A stretch of 64,000 nt of DNA from Aquimarina longa SW024 (GTDB lineage: Bacteria > Bacteroidota > Bacteroidia > Flavobacteriales > Flavobacteriaceae). The position numbers and the translations under genes are program-made. Every line of letters begins with the position of its first letter. Position 1 is the stretch's first letter. Below are positions 33,792 to 41,895 of this stretch, in pieces. Location of the stretch: NCBI RefSeq assembly GCF_001401755.1, contig NZ_KQ474103.1, positions 5,038 to 69,037 of the forward strand. The letters run 5' to 3'. The notes below the pieces were generated by a model, which was given only the letters and a program-made list of their open reading frames with translations, was not told where the DNA came from and ran no database searches.

Positions 33792-34961
33792 TCATCTATA
33801 ATCAACAGTATATCGTAAACTATGCACTACAGTATTTTTAAAATTAGAATATTTTTTTTCATAATCAGCATCATAGAACTTATGAGTATGCACTAAATCC
33901 ACAATATCAGATGTAGCCATCTCTCGTACAACATCCACTGCCATTTTATGATTTTGGTTTCTATAACTAAGATCAGACTGTCCTGCTAATTGCTCTGTAG
34001 CAAAAAAAGCTTGATCTAATAAACTAATATTTACATCTATCTTCTCTAGATATACTTCTGGAACTATGGATACAATAGATAGTTTAGCATTATACAGTGA
34101 TCGCAATGCTATTTTAATATGTCTATCATCCCATGCTATTTTATCAAAAGGATGTCTTACTAATTTTTTATTTTCCCTAATAGGTAATTGTTTCAGACGT
34201 TTTTTATATACTCTTTTCTTTCTCTTAGGTATTTTAATTCTTACAAAAACTTTAAAATATATATAACTTACTACTAAAAAAAATAGTAAAAAGAAAACAC
34301 TTAACACCACTAATACAGGGTTTTCCTCCCAGCTATTAGACATCAAACGGGTATATAAGTATGATGACGTTATACTAAGTATTCCTATAAAAATAATCGG
34401 AAAAAAAAGATACGTTACACAAAATTTAAGTATCCCAGTCATCATATCATCAGAGAAAGCTCCTATAGCATATAGTACAGCGAAGATAATTATAAAAATA
34501 ACTATCACACAAGATAAAAGAACACTAATCGAAAATAACTTAGCATTACCTGAAGCTTCTATCAGCGTACCTGTATCATGATTATATGCTATTGCGAGGC
34601 GATCCCCTACGGTATGCCCCCCAAAAGAAGAAGAGGGTATCTTTCTTATAATCTCTTTGGATAAGATATTGGTTTTTATAGTTAACTCTTTTTTATAAGA
34701 CTCTTCTTCTTCATCTCCAGAGATTTTTATTAATTCTATATCAATTACCTCTCCCTCATAAATAGCGCCCGTTAATTGATCTTGTAACTTATCTATCCAA
34801 GTAGGCATTACAGCATATGGGTAGATTACCAATAGAAAAAATAAGATTAAGACATATATGTAATTACCAATTTTTGATGAAAAAAAAAATCCTATTTTAT
34901 GTAATTTTTGATTAAGACCAATTGCTACTATGATGCAAAAAATAAGTATACTATAAAACAT
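33792..34961 (-). CDS. Multi-pass membrane protein, DUF3592-like, 389 aa
   Basis: Two helices at the N-terminus (residues 1-16 and 33-53) precede a soluble beta domain ('YEGEVIDIELIKI', 'GHTVGDRLAIAYNHDTGTLI') that resembles the DUF3592 'vGd.v.v.ynP' pattern. Three more helices follow at about 140-165, 175-200 and 215-235. A basic cytoplasmic tail ends the protein. Function unknown. It follows the secreted 229-aa gene by 11 nt and ends the T6SS module 2 neighbourhood. Confidence 0.55.
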   Translation of the reverse strand: MFYSILIFCIIVAIGLNQKLHKIGFFFSSKIGNYIYVLILFFLLVIYPYAVMPTWIDKLQDQLTGAIYEGEVIDIELIKISGDEEEESYKKELTIKTNILSKEIIRKIPSSSFGGHTVGDRLAIAYNHDTGTLIEASGNAKLFSISVLLSCVIVIFIIIFAVLYAIGAFSDDMMTGILKFCVTYLFFPIIFIGILSITSSYLYTRLMSNSWEENPVLVVLSVFFLLFFLVVSYIYFKVFVRIKIPKRKKRVYKKRLKQLPIRENKKLVRHPFDKIAWDDRHIKIALRSLYNAKLSIVSIVPEVYLEKIDVNISLLDQAFFATEQLAGQSDLSYRNQNHKMAVDVVREMATSDIVDLVHTHKFYDADYEKKYSNFKNTVVHSLRYTVDYR

Positions 34962-34972
34962 GTAGGTATGTA

Positions 34973-35662
34973 TTAATGGTTTTCTTGTTCTGGAGTTGGT
35001 GGTACTGACTCCTCAATTTCCATATTATTTATACTACTCTCCTTGTTACTTCTTTTTTGTTCTTCTATTTTTTTAGAATTAAAATGTCTATAGATATCCA
35101 GATGTAATAACATTTTTATATCCTCTCCTTCAAACAAGTTATCCTCTACAATCTTATCCCACATTATCTGGATTTTTTTAAGTTTTTCTATAGGGGTTAA
35201 TGATTTTATATTCTCTGATGTATTACGCAACTCTTCTCTCATCTTTTTATACAGTTGAGTAGTTGCTAAATCTATTTTTTTCTGAATCGAATCTTGCTTT
35301 ATTATGGTTATTTTTTTATAAATACAATTTTCAAAAGCTATAATTTTATCTACAGTAATAGGTAACTCTTTTTCATAGATTTTTAGTATTTCATCCTCTT
35401 CAAATCCTTTAAACATCAATTGATATATATCGAGTGTCGGTACTAAGTATAGATTTTTATACGTAAGAGTAGATTTATCGTTTAGCAACTTCTTATCAAT
35501 AAGAACATTTTCTAAGCTTTTTAGTCTACTACTCTTATACCCTAATGTCTCTTCTAAGCAGGTATATATTGGTGATTTATTTTCTTGCGCATAACTACTT
35601 AATGGCAGTAATACCATTAGCGTAATAATCAATAACATGCTTCCTTTTTTATGCATAACCAA
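34973..35662 (-). CDS. Secreted hypothetical protein, 229 aa
   Basis: A signal peptide (residues 1-25, ending '...LLPLSSYAQE') precedes an all-helical, Lys/Glu-rich mature protein ('GYKSSRLKSLENVLIDKKLL', 'LTPIEKLKKIQIMWDKIVED') with a Pro-rich tail 'SVPPTPEQENH'. No family recognised. Likely cotranscribed with the membrane protein downstream. Confidence 0.55.
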   Translation of the reverse strand: MVMHKKGSMLLIITLMVLLPLSSYAQENKSPIYTCLEETLGYKSSRLKSLENVLIDKKLLNDKSTLTYKNLYLVPTLDIYQLMFKGFEEDEILKIYEKELPITVDKIIAFENCIYKKITIIKQDSIQKKIDLATTQLYKKMREELRNTSENIKSLTPIEKLKKIQIMWDKIVEDNLFEGEDIKMLLHLDIYRHFNSKKIEEQKRSNKESSINNMEIEESVPPTPEQENH

Positions 35663-35995
35663 TATCCATTAAACTTTAATATTATTATAATTTATTTAAT
35701 ATTCGCTGAGTTATGATTAAACAAGTGTACCCCTTTATTACTTTGTTTTTCTACTTAATATTAGTATTTCTACTAATTCTATATAATCGATTTTCTATAT
35801 TTTAAAAGAAAAACTAAATGCGATAACAACATTTTTTTTTAGTATACCTTTTAATACTATGTCCACTCATTATCCAAAAATATACTTTTTCAAGGCGTAA
35901 TGAAAATCTTTAATTTTCTAAATTTCTGAAAAACTCTTATATAGAGCTTCGAAGGATTCTTTAGGTTAATTCATCCCCCTAATTTCTTTTCTTTT
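35663..35995. other. Gene-free stretch with a repeated 3' fragment
   Basis: No gene. Next to 35996 lies a short sequence (about 35970-35993; 'KKEKKLGG' on the minus strand) that repeats the start of the 36-aa ORF at 37199-37309, showing that this cluster arose by duplication. Confidence 0.35.
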
Positions 35996-36698
35996 TTAAA
36001 GAGGGAGATTATTTTCTAATTCTTTAAGATACTTATCATTAGAATAATCCCAATCATTCTTCATATCCTCTGCAAATTGTTGGTATGTATAACTAGAGTC
36101 TTGTTTTTTAATTTTAGCTTCTAAATAATCCTTGTAATACTTAAATCCAAAACCGTAATAATAATTAACCAAAAAATCTATTTTTTTATTTAAAATAAAT
36201 AAATCAGTAGTGACAGTTTTTTCACCCCCTATTTTGGTAGTGTAGTTCTGTTTTAACAAAAAAATAGTATTTCCTTTTTCCCAAACCCCATTAAAAAAGT
36301 CTTTATCTTTACTATAATACCTTGGTTTTCCGAATAGTTTCAAAATACTTTGGTACATTTTTTTTACCATTAATATCATCGTAGGTATTTAACCGCACAA
36401 ATTGAACGGATTTAGAACTTTCATCTGTATAAAAATATAACCGTGTTGGACTATAATATTTATCCGAAAACTCTTCTATAAAGGTTACTTTATCAAAAAC
36501 AAATAAGTTTTTATCCTCAGAATCATAAATAGTAAGGTTCTCAAATTTCATTTTATCTTTTTCAATTTTAAAACCTTTATTTTGCAATTGATCAAAATTA
36601 AATGGTAGCTTAACTTTCGCTAAATCAAATTTAGATTGTGAAGAACAAGATGTCATTATACTTATAGTTGATAGTAAGATTATATGTATTAGTTTCAT
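35996..36698 (-). pseudogene. Lipoprotein gene frameshifted at an A8 run
   Basis: Two overlapping ORFs form one protein. The 5' part (from 36698) starts MKLIHIILLSTISIMTSCSS with a clear lipobox (Cys18) and runs to '...VRLNTYDDINGKK'. The 3' part continues as 'MYQSILKLFGKPRYYSKDKD' to '...KELENNLPL' in the next frame. The frames meet exactly at eight A's on the minus strand (36358-36365); seven would restore one 233-aa lipoprotein. Sequencing error, phase variation or decay are all possible. Family not recognised; it sits in a run of small lipoproteins behind the T6SS immunity genes. Confidence 0.65.
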
Positions 36699-36701
36699 TT
36701 T

Positions 36702-37059
36702 TTATGGTTGTATTAATTGAATTTCTGCTTTTCTACCAGAAATATCTTCTAGGTTTTTAATAATATCTATTGGGTCTTCCCAAAATGTTCTTCTTCTATT
36801 AAGGGTTTATGTCACCGATTTTAAAATTCCCAACTTCCCTTGTAGTAAAAGAAGTAAGGTATTCAGAAAACTCATTTTCTGTAGGTAAAAAATCAATTTG
36901 TTTCGTTAGACTCTTCAAACCTTTATCGAAGACTATATCCAATACATCTATCATGACTTCTTTCTGCTCAGTATTATCTGATGAAGTATTACTCTTTTTT
37001 TGAGACTGACAACTTGTGCTAAGTAATCCAATCCATAGTAACGGTATAAAAATCTGCAT
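36702..37059 (-). pseudogene. Lipoprotein gene with two single-base disruptions
   Basis: ATG 37059 gives MQIFIPLLWIGLLSTSCQSQ with a lipobox ('LSTSC') and runs to 'FKIGDINP' before TAA (36799). Beyond it the protein clearly continues in other frames: 'LIEEEHF', then 'DPIDIIKNLEDISGRKAEIQ' and a stop at 36702. Adding one C to the CCC at 36803-36805 and one T (minus strand) to the four-base run at 36782-36785 would give one lipoprotein of about 120 aa. The truncated 86-aa form may still be made. Function unknown. Confidence 0.55.
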
Positions 37060-37195
37060 GGTAGTGGATTGCTGCATCTCTGTGTTTGACCTCTTTATAT
37101 ACTTCGCTGATTTTTTTTGTCATTGTGGTAGCTTCTTTTTGTTGTGCACAACTGCTTATACTTATTGCCAATAGGCAGATCATCAGTTTTTTCAT
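37019..37195 (-). CDS. Small lipoprotein, 58 aa
   Basis: MKKLMICLLAISISSCAQQK has a textbook lipobox (SSC, Cys16). The remaining 42 residues are polar ('TKKISEVYKEVKHRDAAIHY') and end '...DFYTVTMDWIT'. It overlaps the next lipoprotein start by 41 nt in another frame and follows the 36-aa ORF by 3 nt. It may itself be a truncated copy of a longer paralogue. Confidence 0.45.
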   Translation of the reverse strand: MKKLMICLLAISISSCAQQKEATTMTKKISEVYKEVKHRDAAIHYHADFYTVTMDWIT

Positions 37196-37198
37196 TGG

Positions 37199-37309
37199 TT
37201 ACTTATCGTTAAAATATATTTTTTTCATCCTTCTAGCGTCTTGTTTATCAATTACTCGGTACTTAAACTCAGTTTTACCCCCTAATTTCTTTTCTTTTTC
37301 TTTATTCAT
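37199..37309 (-). CDS. Possible 36-aa peptide coupled to the ankyrin gene
   Basis: MNKEKEKKLGGKTEFKYRVI... ends '...MKKIYFNDK'. Its ATG overlaps the ankyrin gene stop (GATGAATAA) and it ends 3 nt before the next lipoprotein start, so it fills the gap exactly. Very basic. Part of it recurs as a fragment at about 35970-35993. It could instead be the tail of an older fusion. Confidence 0.35.
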   Translation of the reverse strand: MNKEKEKKLGGKTEFKYRVIDKQDARRMKKIYFNDK

Positions 37310-38630
37310 CTTGTTTGATCATTTTTTTATCAAAGGCAGTCAATTTATATTCTTTTACAATTTTAGAATTATTTTCAATCAATAATTTTTCTGCAGCTTT
37401 ATTCAAATTTCTTTGGGCATGATAAAGCGCATTTTCCTTTTTCGTATTTACAAAATTAACATTTGCACCATGATCAATTAAATATTGAATAAAAAACAAT
37501 TGTTTCTTTAAAGTTATTTCAGGGTTTAATCCTGTTTTTTGTAAAAAAACAGGATTAAACCTAATACTAGTTTTTATTAATTCTTTATTTAAATCACCCA
37601 GTCTAGACTGAAATTGTACGCTATACATAAGAGGTGACATATTATCTTTTTTTGAAACTAAATTTATGTTAGCTCCTTTAGATAAGAGAAATTTCAGCAA
37701 CCCCAAATGGTTCCCTATTGTAGCCATATGAATCAAGGCCAATTCACTCTCTTTTGAGATCTGATTGATGTCAATTTTTTTATTTAGTAAAATGTTTATT
37801 ACAGTTGTATCCTTCAATTTAACAAAAACTTCTTCTAAATGTACCCTAGATATCCAATTTTGATCTATCCATTGGATTAGTTGCTTTTCTTTTTCCGCAT
37901 CACTTTTCGAAATATCTACTATTGTTGTATTATTTAAAGGATCATTAAGCAATATGTTTTGTGATAATTCTTTTTTTTGTGATACAGAAAACCTATTTAA
38001 AAATAAATTTTGAATATCAAAGTTGTTTTTGAGCACTGCATAATCTAATGCAGTATATCCATCATTATTTGCAATAGTATCACTCATTTTTTTGTCTAAC
38101 AAATAAGATACAATTGCTTTGTTTCCATTTAATATAGCAGTATGTAGAGGTGTATCACCATCATTAGTATTTACATCTAGTAGTGCTCCATTATTTACTA
38201 GTTTTTTTACCAATTTTAGATCTTTGTTTTGAATAGCACAATGAAGTGCCGATAAGCCTAAGTGAGTTTCAATTACATTAAGATCTACTTTTTTCTCAAG
38301 CAATTTATCTATTAATATAGAGTTTTTATTGACTACAGCTATAATTAATGGTGAGATTTGATGATCATCTAATTGATTAATATATTTAGATTCTCTGATT
38401 AATTTTTGACTTATTTTATTAGCCTCCTGTATCATTGCAAAATGCAATAAAGTTCTATTATCTTCGAGTTTTATAGTGTCAACATCTATCTTAGAAAGCA
38501 AATCTTCAAACTCTTGTATGTTATCTCTATCAATTACCCTCATTATGTCATCAATTTTTATTGATTCGGGTTTAGAATTACAAGAAAGGATCAGATTAAA
38601 AAGAACACTAATTAATATATTTTTTTTCAT
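37302..38630 (-). CDS. Ankyrin-repeat lipoprotein
   Basis: 442 aa. MKKNILISVLFNLILSCNSK gives a lipobox with Cys17, so the protein is periplasmic or outer-membrane anchored. About eight ankyrin repeats follow from residue 55 on: 'NRTLLHFAMIQEANKISQKL', 'GLSALHCAIQNKDLKLVKKL', 'GDTPLHTAILNGNKAIVSYL', 'GYTALDYAVLKNNFDIQNLF' and further ones around 290-420. Ankyrin proteins of this kind accompany T6SS effectors in other bacteria as immunity proteins (established for some families). Its position after three immunity genes supports that idea here as inference. Its 5' end is duplicated upstream (39704-39816). Confidence 0.75.
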   Translation of the reverse strand: MKKNILISVLFNLILSCNSKPESIKIDDIMRVIDRDNIQEFEDLLSKIDVDTIKLEDNRTLLHFAMIQEANKISQKLIRESKYINQLDDHQISPLIIAVVNKNSILIDKLLEKKVDLNVIETHLGLSALHCAIQNKDLKLVKKLVNNGALLDVNTNDGDTPLHTAILNGNKAIVSYLLDKKMSDTIANNDGYTALDYAVLKNNFDIQNLFLNRFSVSQKKELSQNILLNDPLNNTTIVDISKSDAEKEKQLIQWIDQNWISRVHLEEVFVKLKDTTVINILLNKKIDINQISKESELALIHMATIGNHLGLLKFLLSKGANINLVSKKDNMSPLMYSVQFQSRLGDLNKELIKTSIRFNPVFLQKTGLNPEITLKKQLFFIQYLIDHGANVNFVNTKKENALYHAQRNLNKAAEKLLIENNSKIVKEYKLTAFDKKMIKQDE

Positions 38631-38765
38631 GTCATCAAATTGTTAATTGTATAGTTTGATTCTACCTGTTAGCATGCCTTGGTGTGTATTATGATAATAC
38701 TTATAATCTATTTAAATCGTAATCTAAAACTAAAACTGAATTCACCCTCAGAACCAAATATAACT

Positions 38766-39680
38766 CTACTCATCAAAAGAATCTTCTTTCAATTCTCCAG
38801 ACATACTGCTTTTATAATGCTTACTAAATGGAGAGATACTAAAATACGTTTCTTTTTTAGTAGGTATAAAATCTTCATCTTTCCAGAAGGTTTCTCGTAC
38901 TAATTGTTGCTCTTCGGTAGCCTCTGGTGTAGGGATCAAGCTTTTAAACAAGGGAGGTGGAAACCCCTCTGCTTTTCTACGCTTATAATCAGCCTCTCTA
39001 AACTCATCAAAAGCGCTGCCAGGAGGCAATGGACGGTTCTTATCCATATACCAAACATAAAATGACCAAGTTGCTTTAGGGCTTTCGGTAGTACTCATCA
39101 TTAAATAATCGGTATCGTGCCATGGGCGCCAAGATCGTGTATCTATAAAAAACTGTAGCTCGGGTCCTGTATACGAGTATTTAGAGTGCATCATTGCCCT
39201 ACGTGTAGCTCTGAGATGTGTAAATGGAATCGTAAAATAATCAATCAAATTGGCTTTGGGCATGGTTATTAAAGAATTAATGCGATCCAAAGTAATATAG
39301 GTTTGATCAGGAGCTATTTTATGTTTTTTCCATTGATTATAGGCTGGTATTAAAAAAGGAAGACCGATACAAATAACTATTATTAAATATATAGTATCCA
39401 TAGTATCCTCTTCTAAAAGTTCGGAAATAGGAATAAATAAAGCAAAAAAAGCAAAAATACCCATATAAATATACATACCAGTTTTTGCTGTTTTTTTATG
39501 AGACGGCATCCATTCCTTAAGTATAGTTCCATTAAAAATGGGGTAATAAGTTTTACTTTTATCTCTTCTTTCTTTTGTAATTCCTAATGGGCTATCATAA
39601 ATCACAAAAGGTAAAAACGGTTGATTTTTAAAACGTTTGGCGTGTTGATAATTATAATCTATATTGCTTGTTTCTTCCAT
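38766..39680 (-). CDS. Immunity-family membrane protein, copy C
   Basis: 304 aa. Soluble N-terminus 'NYQHAKRFKNQPFLPFVIYD', two membrane helices at about residues 68-87 and 95-112, a domain with 'DQTYITLDRINSLITMPKAN', and the family's C-terminal block 'WYMDKNRPLPPGSAFDEFRE' plus 'AEGFPPPLFKSLIPTPEAT'. The central and C-terminal parts are nearly identical to copies A and B. Preceded by a 32-nt scrap of the effector 3' end and a broken ankyrin 5' end. Probably blocks a VasX-like pore-former in the inner membrane. Confidence 0.75.
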   Translation of the reverse strand: MEETSNIDYNYQHAKRFKNQPFLPFVIYDSPLGITKERRDKSKTYYPIFNGTILKEWMPSHKKTAKTGMYIYMGIFAFFALFIPISELLEEDTMDTIYLIIVICIGLPFLIPAYNQWKKHKIAPDQTYITLDRINSLITMPKANLIDYFTIPFTHLRATRRAMMHSKYSYTGPELQFFIDTRSWRPWHDTDYLMMSTTESPKATWSFYVWYMDKNRPLPPGSAFDEFREADYKRRKAEGFPPPLFKSLIPTPEATEEQQLVRETFWKDEDFIPTKKETYFSISPFSKHYKSSMSGELKEDSFDE

Positions 39681-39816
39681 TTCTTTTTGGTGGTTAGTTC
39701 TTGTAGGGTATCCCTATCAATTACCTTCATTACGTCATCAATTTTTATTGATTCGGGTTTAGAGTTACAAGAAAGTATCAGATTAAAAAGAACACTAATT
39801 ACTATATTTTTTTCAT
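39672..39816 (-). pseudogene. Chimeric scar: ankyrin gene 5' end fused to effector 3' end
   Basis: From 39816 the minus strand repeats the start of the ankyrin lipoprotein gene (ATG, signal peptide, 'NSKPESIKIDDVMKVIDRD' in the shifted frame) but with seven A's instead of eight after the ATG, which puts a stop at codon 5. At about 39704 it switches to the last codons of the effector-2 gene ('LQELTTKKKWKK'), running into immunity copy C. It marks the recombination joint of a tandem duplication. Confidence 0.75.
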
Positions 39817-39951
39817 GTCATCAAATTGTTAATTGTGTAGTTTGATTCTACCTGTTAGCATGCCTTGGTGTGTATTATGATAATACTTATAATCTATTTA
39901 AATCGTAATCTAAAACTAAAACTGAATTCACCCTCAGAACCAAATATAACT

Positions 39952-40872
39952 CTACTCATCAAAAGAATCTTCTTTCAATTCTCCAGACATACTGCTTTTA
40001 TAATGCTTACTAAATGGAGAGATACTAAAATACGTTTCTTTTTTAGTAGGTATAAAATCTTCATCTTTCCAGAAGGTTTCTCGTACTAATTGTTGCTCTG
40101 CGGTAGCCTCTGGTGTAGGGATCAAACTTTTAAACAAGGGAGGTGGAAACCCCTCTGCTTTTCTACGCTTATAATCAGCCTCTCTAAACTCATCAAAAGC
40201 GCTGCCAGGAGGCAATGGACGGTTCTTATCCATATACCAAACATAAAATGACCAATTGATTTTGGGCTCTTTAGGCGGGTGACTCATAGTCAAGTAGTCC
40301 TCATCATGCCAAGGACGCCAAGGGCGAGTATCTATAAAAAACTGTAATTGTGGTCCTGTATATGAGTATTTAGAGTGCATCATTGCCCTACGTGTAGCTC
40401 TGAGATGTGTAAATGGGATGGTAAATTTATCTATCCTGTTCGCTTTGGGCATCGTTATTAAAGAGTTGATACGGTCAAAAGTGATATAGGTTTGATCAGG
40501 GGCTAATTTGTACTTTTTCCAGTTTTTATAAGCTGGGATTAAAAATGGAAGACCAATACAAAAAACTATTATTAAATAAATAGTATCCATAGTGTCTTCT
40601 TCCAAAAGCTCCCAAATAGGTATTAATAAAGAGAAAAAAGCAAAAATTCCTATATATATATATATCCCATCTTTTGCAGTCCCTTTATGAGAGATTTTTG
40701 CCAGTTTGATCTTTTTGTCATCAAGAAGTAGATCGGTAAACAATTTTTTTCGTTCCTCTTTTTCTTTTGGCACTTTTTTGGGTTGCAGGTATATGACAAA
40801 AGGTAAAAACCTACCTAGTTTAAAACGTTTGGCGTGTTGATAATCATAATCTATATGGGTTACTTCCTCCAT
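39952..40872 (-). CDS. Immunity-family membrane protein, copy B
   Basis: 306 aa, the same architecture as copies A and C: two helices at about residues 70-88 and 96-113, 'TYITFDRINSLITMPKANRI', and the C-terminal 'WYMDKNRPLPPGSAFDEFRE'. The N-terminal soluble part differs strongly ('YLQPKKVPKEKEERKKLFTD' and 'LLLDDKKIKLAKISHK') from the other two, which share 'IFNGTILKEWMPSHK'. So the N-terminal region probably carries specificity while the rest is conserved. Starts 13 nt inside the 49-aa chimeric ORF that ends in the effector-2 tail. Confidence 0.75.
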   Translation of the reverse strand: MEEVTHIDYDYQHAKRFKLGRFLPFVIYLQPKKVPKEKEERKKLFTDLLLDDKKIKLAKISHKGTAKDGIYIYIGIFAFFSLLIPIWELLEEDTMDTIYLIIVFCIGLPFLIPAYKNWKKYKLAPDQTYITFDRINSLITMPKANRIDKFTIPFTHLRATRRAMMHSKYSYTGPQLQFFIDTRPWRPWHDEDYLTMSHPPKEPKINWSFYVWYMDKNRPLPPGSAFDEFREADYKRRKAEGFPPPLFKSLIPTPEATAEQQLVRETFWKDEDFIPTKKETYFSISPFSKHYKSSMSGELKEDSFDE

Positions 40873-41009
40873 TTCTTTTTGGTTGTTAGTTCTTGTTCTG
40901 TTCCTACAAATACTCGGTCATTAATCCCATCCATGACTATGATACGTTCTAAAACTATAATTGGTAGAGTAAACAATACAATAGAAAAAAGGCTTTTCAA
41001 AAACCACAT
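40860..41009 (-). pseudogene. 49-aa chimeric ORF: membrane helix joined to the effector-2 tail
   Basis: MWFLKSLFSIVLFTLPIIVL forms a hydrophobic helix, then 'DGINDRVFVGTEQELTTKKK' and 'WRK' repeat the last 23 residues of effector 2 exactly. It overlaps immunity copy B by 13 nt, just as effector 2 overlaps copy A. It is either a scar from loss of another effector or a retained tail that keeps translational coupling to the immunity gene. The hydrophobic part does not match effector 2. Confidence 0.55.
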
Positions 41010-41010
41010 A

Positions 41011-41895
41011 TTACTTTGCTGTTTTTTTCTTTTTTTTGCGCGATAATAAACTATAATGTGCTTCTTCTTCTGTTGTCATATAGTCTTTATCTTTCCAGAA
41101 GGTTTCTCGTACTAATTGTTGCTCTTCGGTAGCCTCTGGTGTAGGGATCAAACTTTTAAACAAGGGAGGTGGAAACCCCTCTGCTTTTCTACGCTTATAA
41201 TCAGCCTCTCTAAACTCATCAAAAGCACTGCCAGGGGGCAATGGACGGTTCTTATCCATATACCAAACATAAAATGACCAAGTTGCTTTAGGGCTTTCGG
41301 TAGTACTCATCATTAAATAATCGGTATCGTGCCATGGGCGCCAAGATCGTGTATCTATAAAAAACTGTAGCTCGGGTCCTGTATACGAGTATTTAGAGTG
41401 CATCATTGCCCTACGTGTAGCTCTGAGATGTGTAAATGGAATCGTAAAATAATCAATCAAATTGGCTTTGGGCATGGTTATTAAAGAATTAATGCGATCC
41501 AAAGTAATATAGGTTTGATCGGGAGCTATTTTATGTTTTTTCCATTGATTATAGGCTGGTATTAAAAAGGGGAAACCTATAAATAAATAAATAAATAAAT
41601 ATTGTACTTCCATGATTTTTCCATTTCTAATGCTGGTCACTATAGGTAAAAAGAATATGAAAAATATTGATATACTCATATATATATATATACCAGTTTT
41701 TGCTGTTTTTTTATGAGACGGCATCCATTCCTTAAGTATAGTTCCATTAAAAATGGGGTAATAGGTTTTACTTTTATCTCTTTTTTCTTTTGTAATTCCT
41801 AATGGGCTATCATAAATCACAAAAGGTAAAAACGGTTGATTTTTAAAACGTTTGGCGTGTTGATAATTATAATCTATATGGGTTACTTCCTCCAT
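41011..41895 (-). CDS. Immunity-family membrane protein, copy A (cognate of effector 2)
   Basis: 294 aa. N-terminus 'NYQHAKRFKNQPFLPFVIYD', helices at about residues 70-87 and 96-112, then the conserved core and C-terminal 'WYMDKNRPLPPGSAFDEFRE', ending in a Lys run. Its ATG lies 13 nt inside the effector-2 stop, so effector and immunity are translationally coupled. That makes this the likely cognate immunity protein, sitting in the inner membrane where the pore-former acts. Copies B and C follow in tandem. Confidence 0.8.
   Translation of the reverse strand: MEEVTHIDYNYQHAKRFKNQPFLPFVIYDSPLGITKEKRDKSKTYYPIFNGTILKEWMPSHKKTAKTGIYIYMSISIFFIFFLPIVTSIRNGKIMEVQYLFIYLFIGFPFLIPAYNQWKKHKIAPDQTYITLDRINSLITMPKANLIDYFTIPFTHLRATRRAMMHSKYSYTGPELQFFIDTRSWRPWHDTDYLMMSTTESPKATWSFYVWYMDKNRPLPPGSAFDEFREADYKRRKAEGFPPPLFKSLIPTPEATEEQQLVRETFWKDKDYMTTEEEAHYSLLSRKKKKKTAK

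Larger units (their letters stand above)
38644..40872 (-). repeat. Direct tandem duplication with a 1186-bp period
   Basis: The sequence after immunity copy C up to the ankyrin start (38630 back to about 38640, and 38679-38903) reappears with an offset of 1186 bp after copy B (39865-40089 and up to 39816). The 225 nt I compared translate identically in both copies. The unit is immunity gene, spacer and ankyrin 5' end. The immunity genes inside have diverged mainly in the first third of the protein. Confidence 0.75.

Noticed and set aside
38679..40089. Two identical 74-aa plus-strand ORFs
   Set aside because: They lie antisense to the 3' ends and spacers of immunity copies C and B; identical because of the DNA duplication, not because of a protein.
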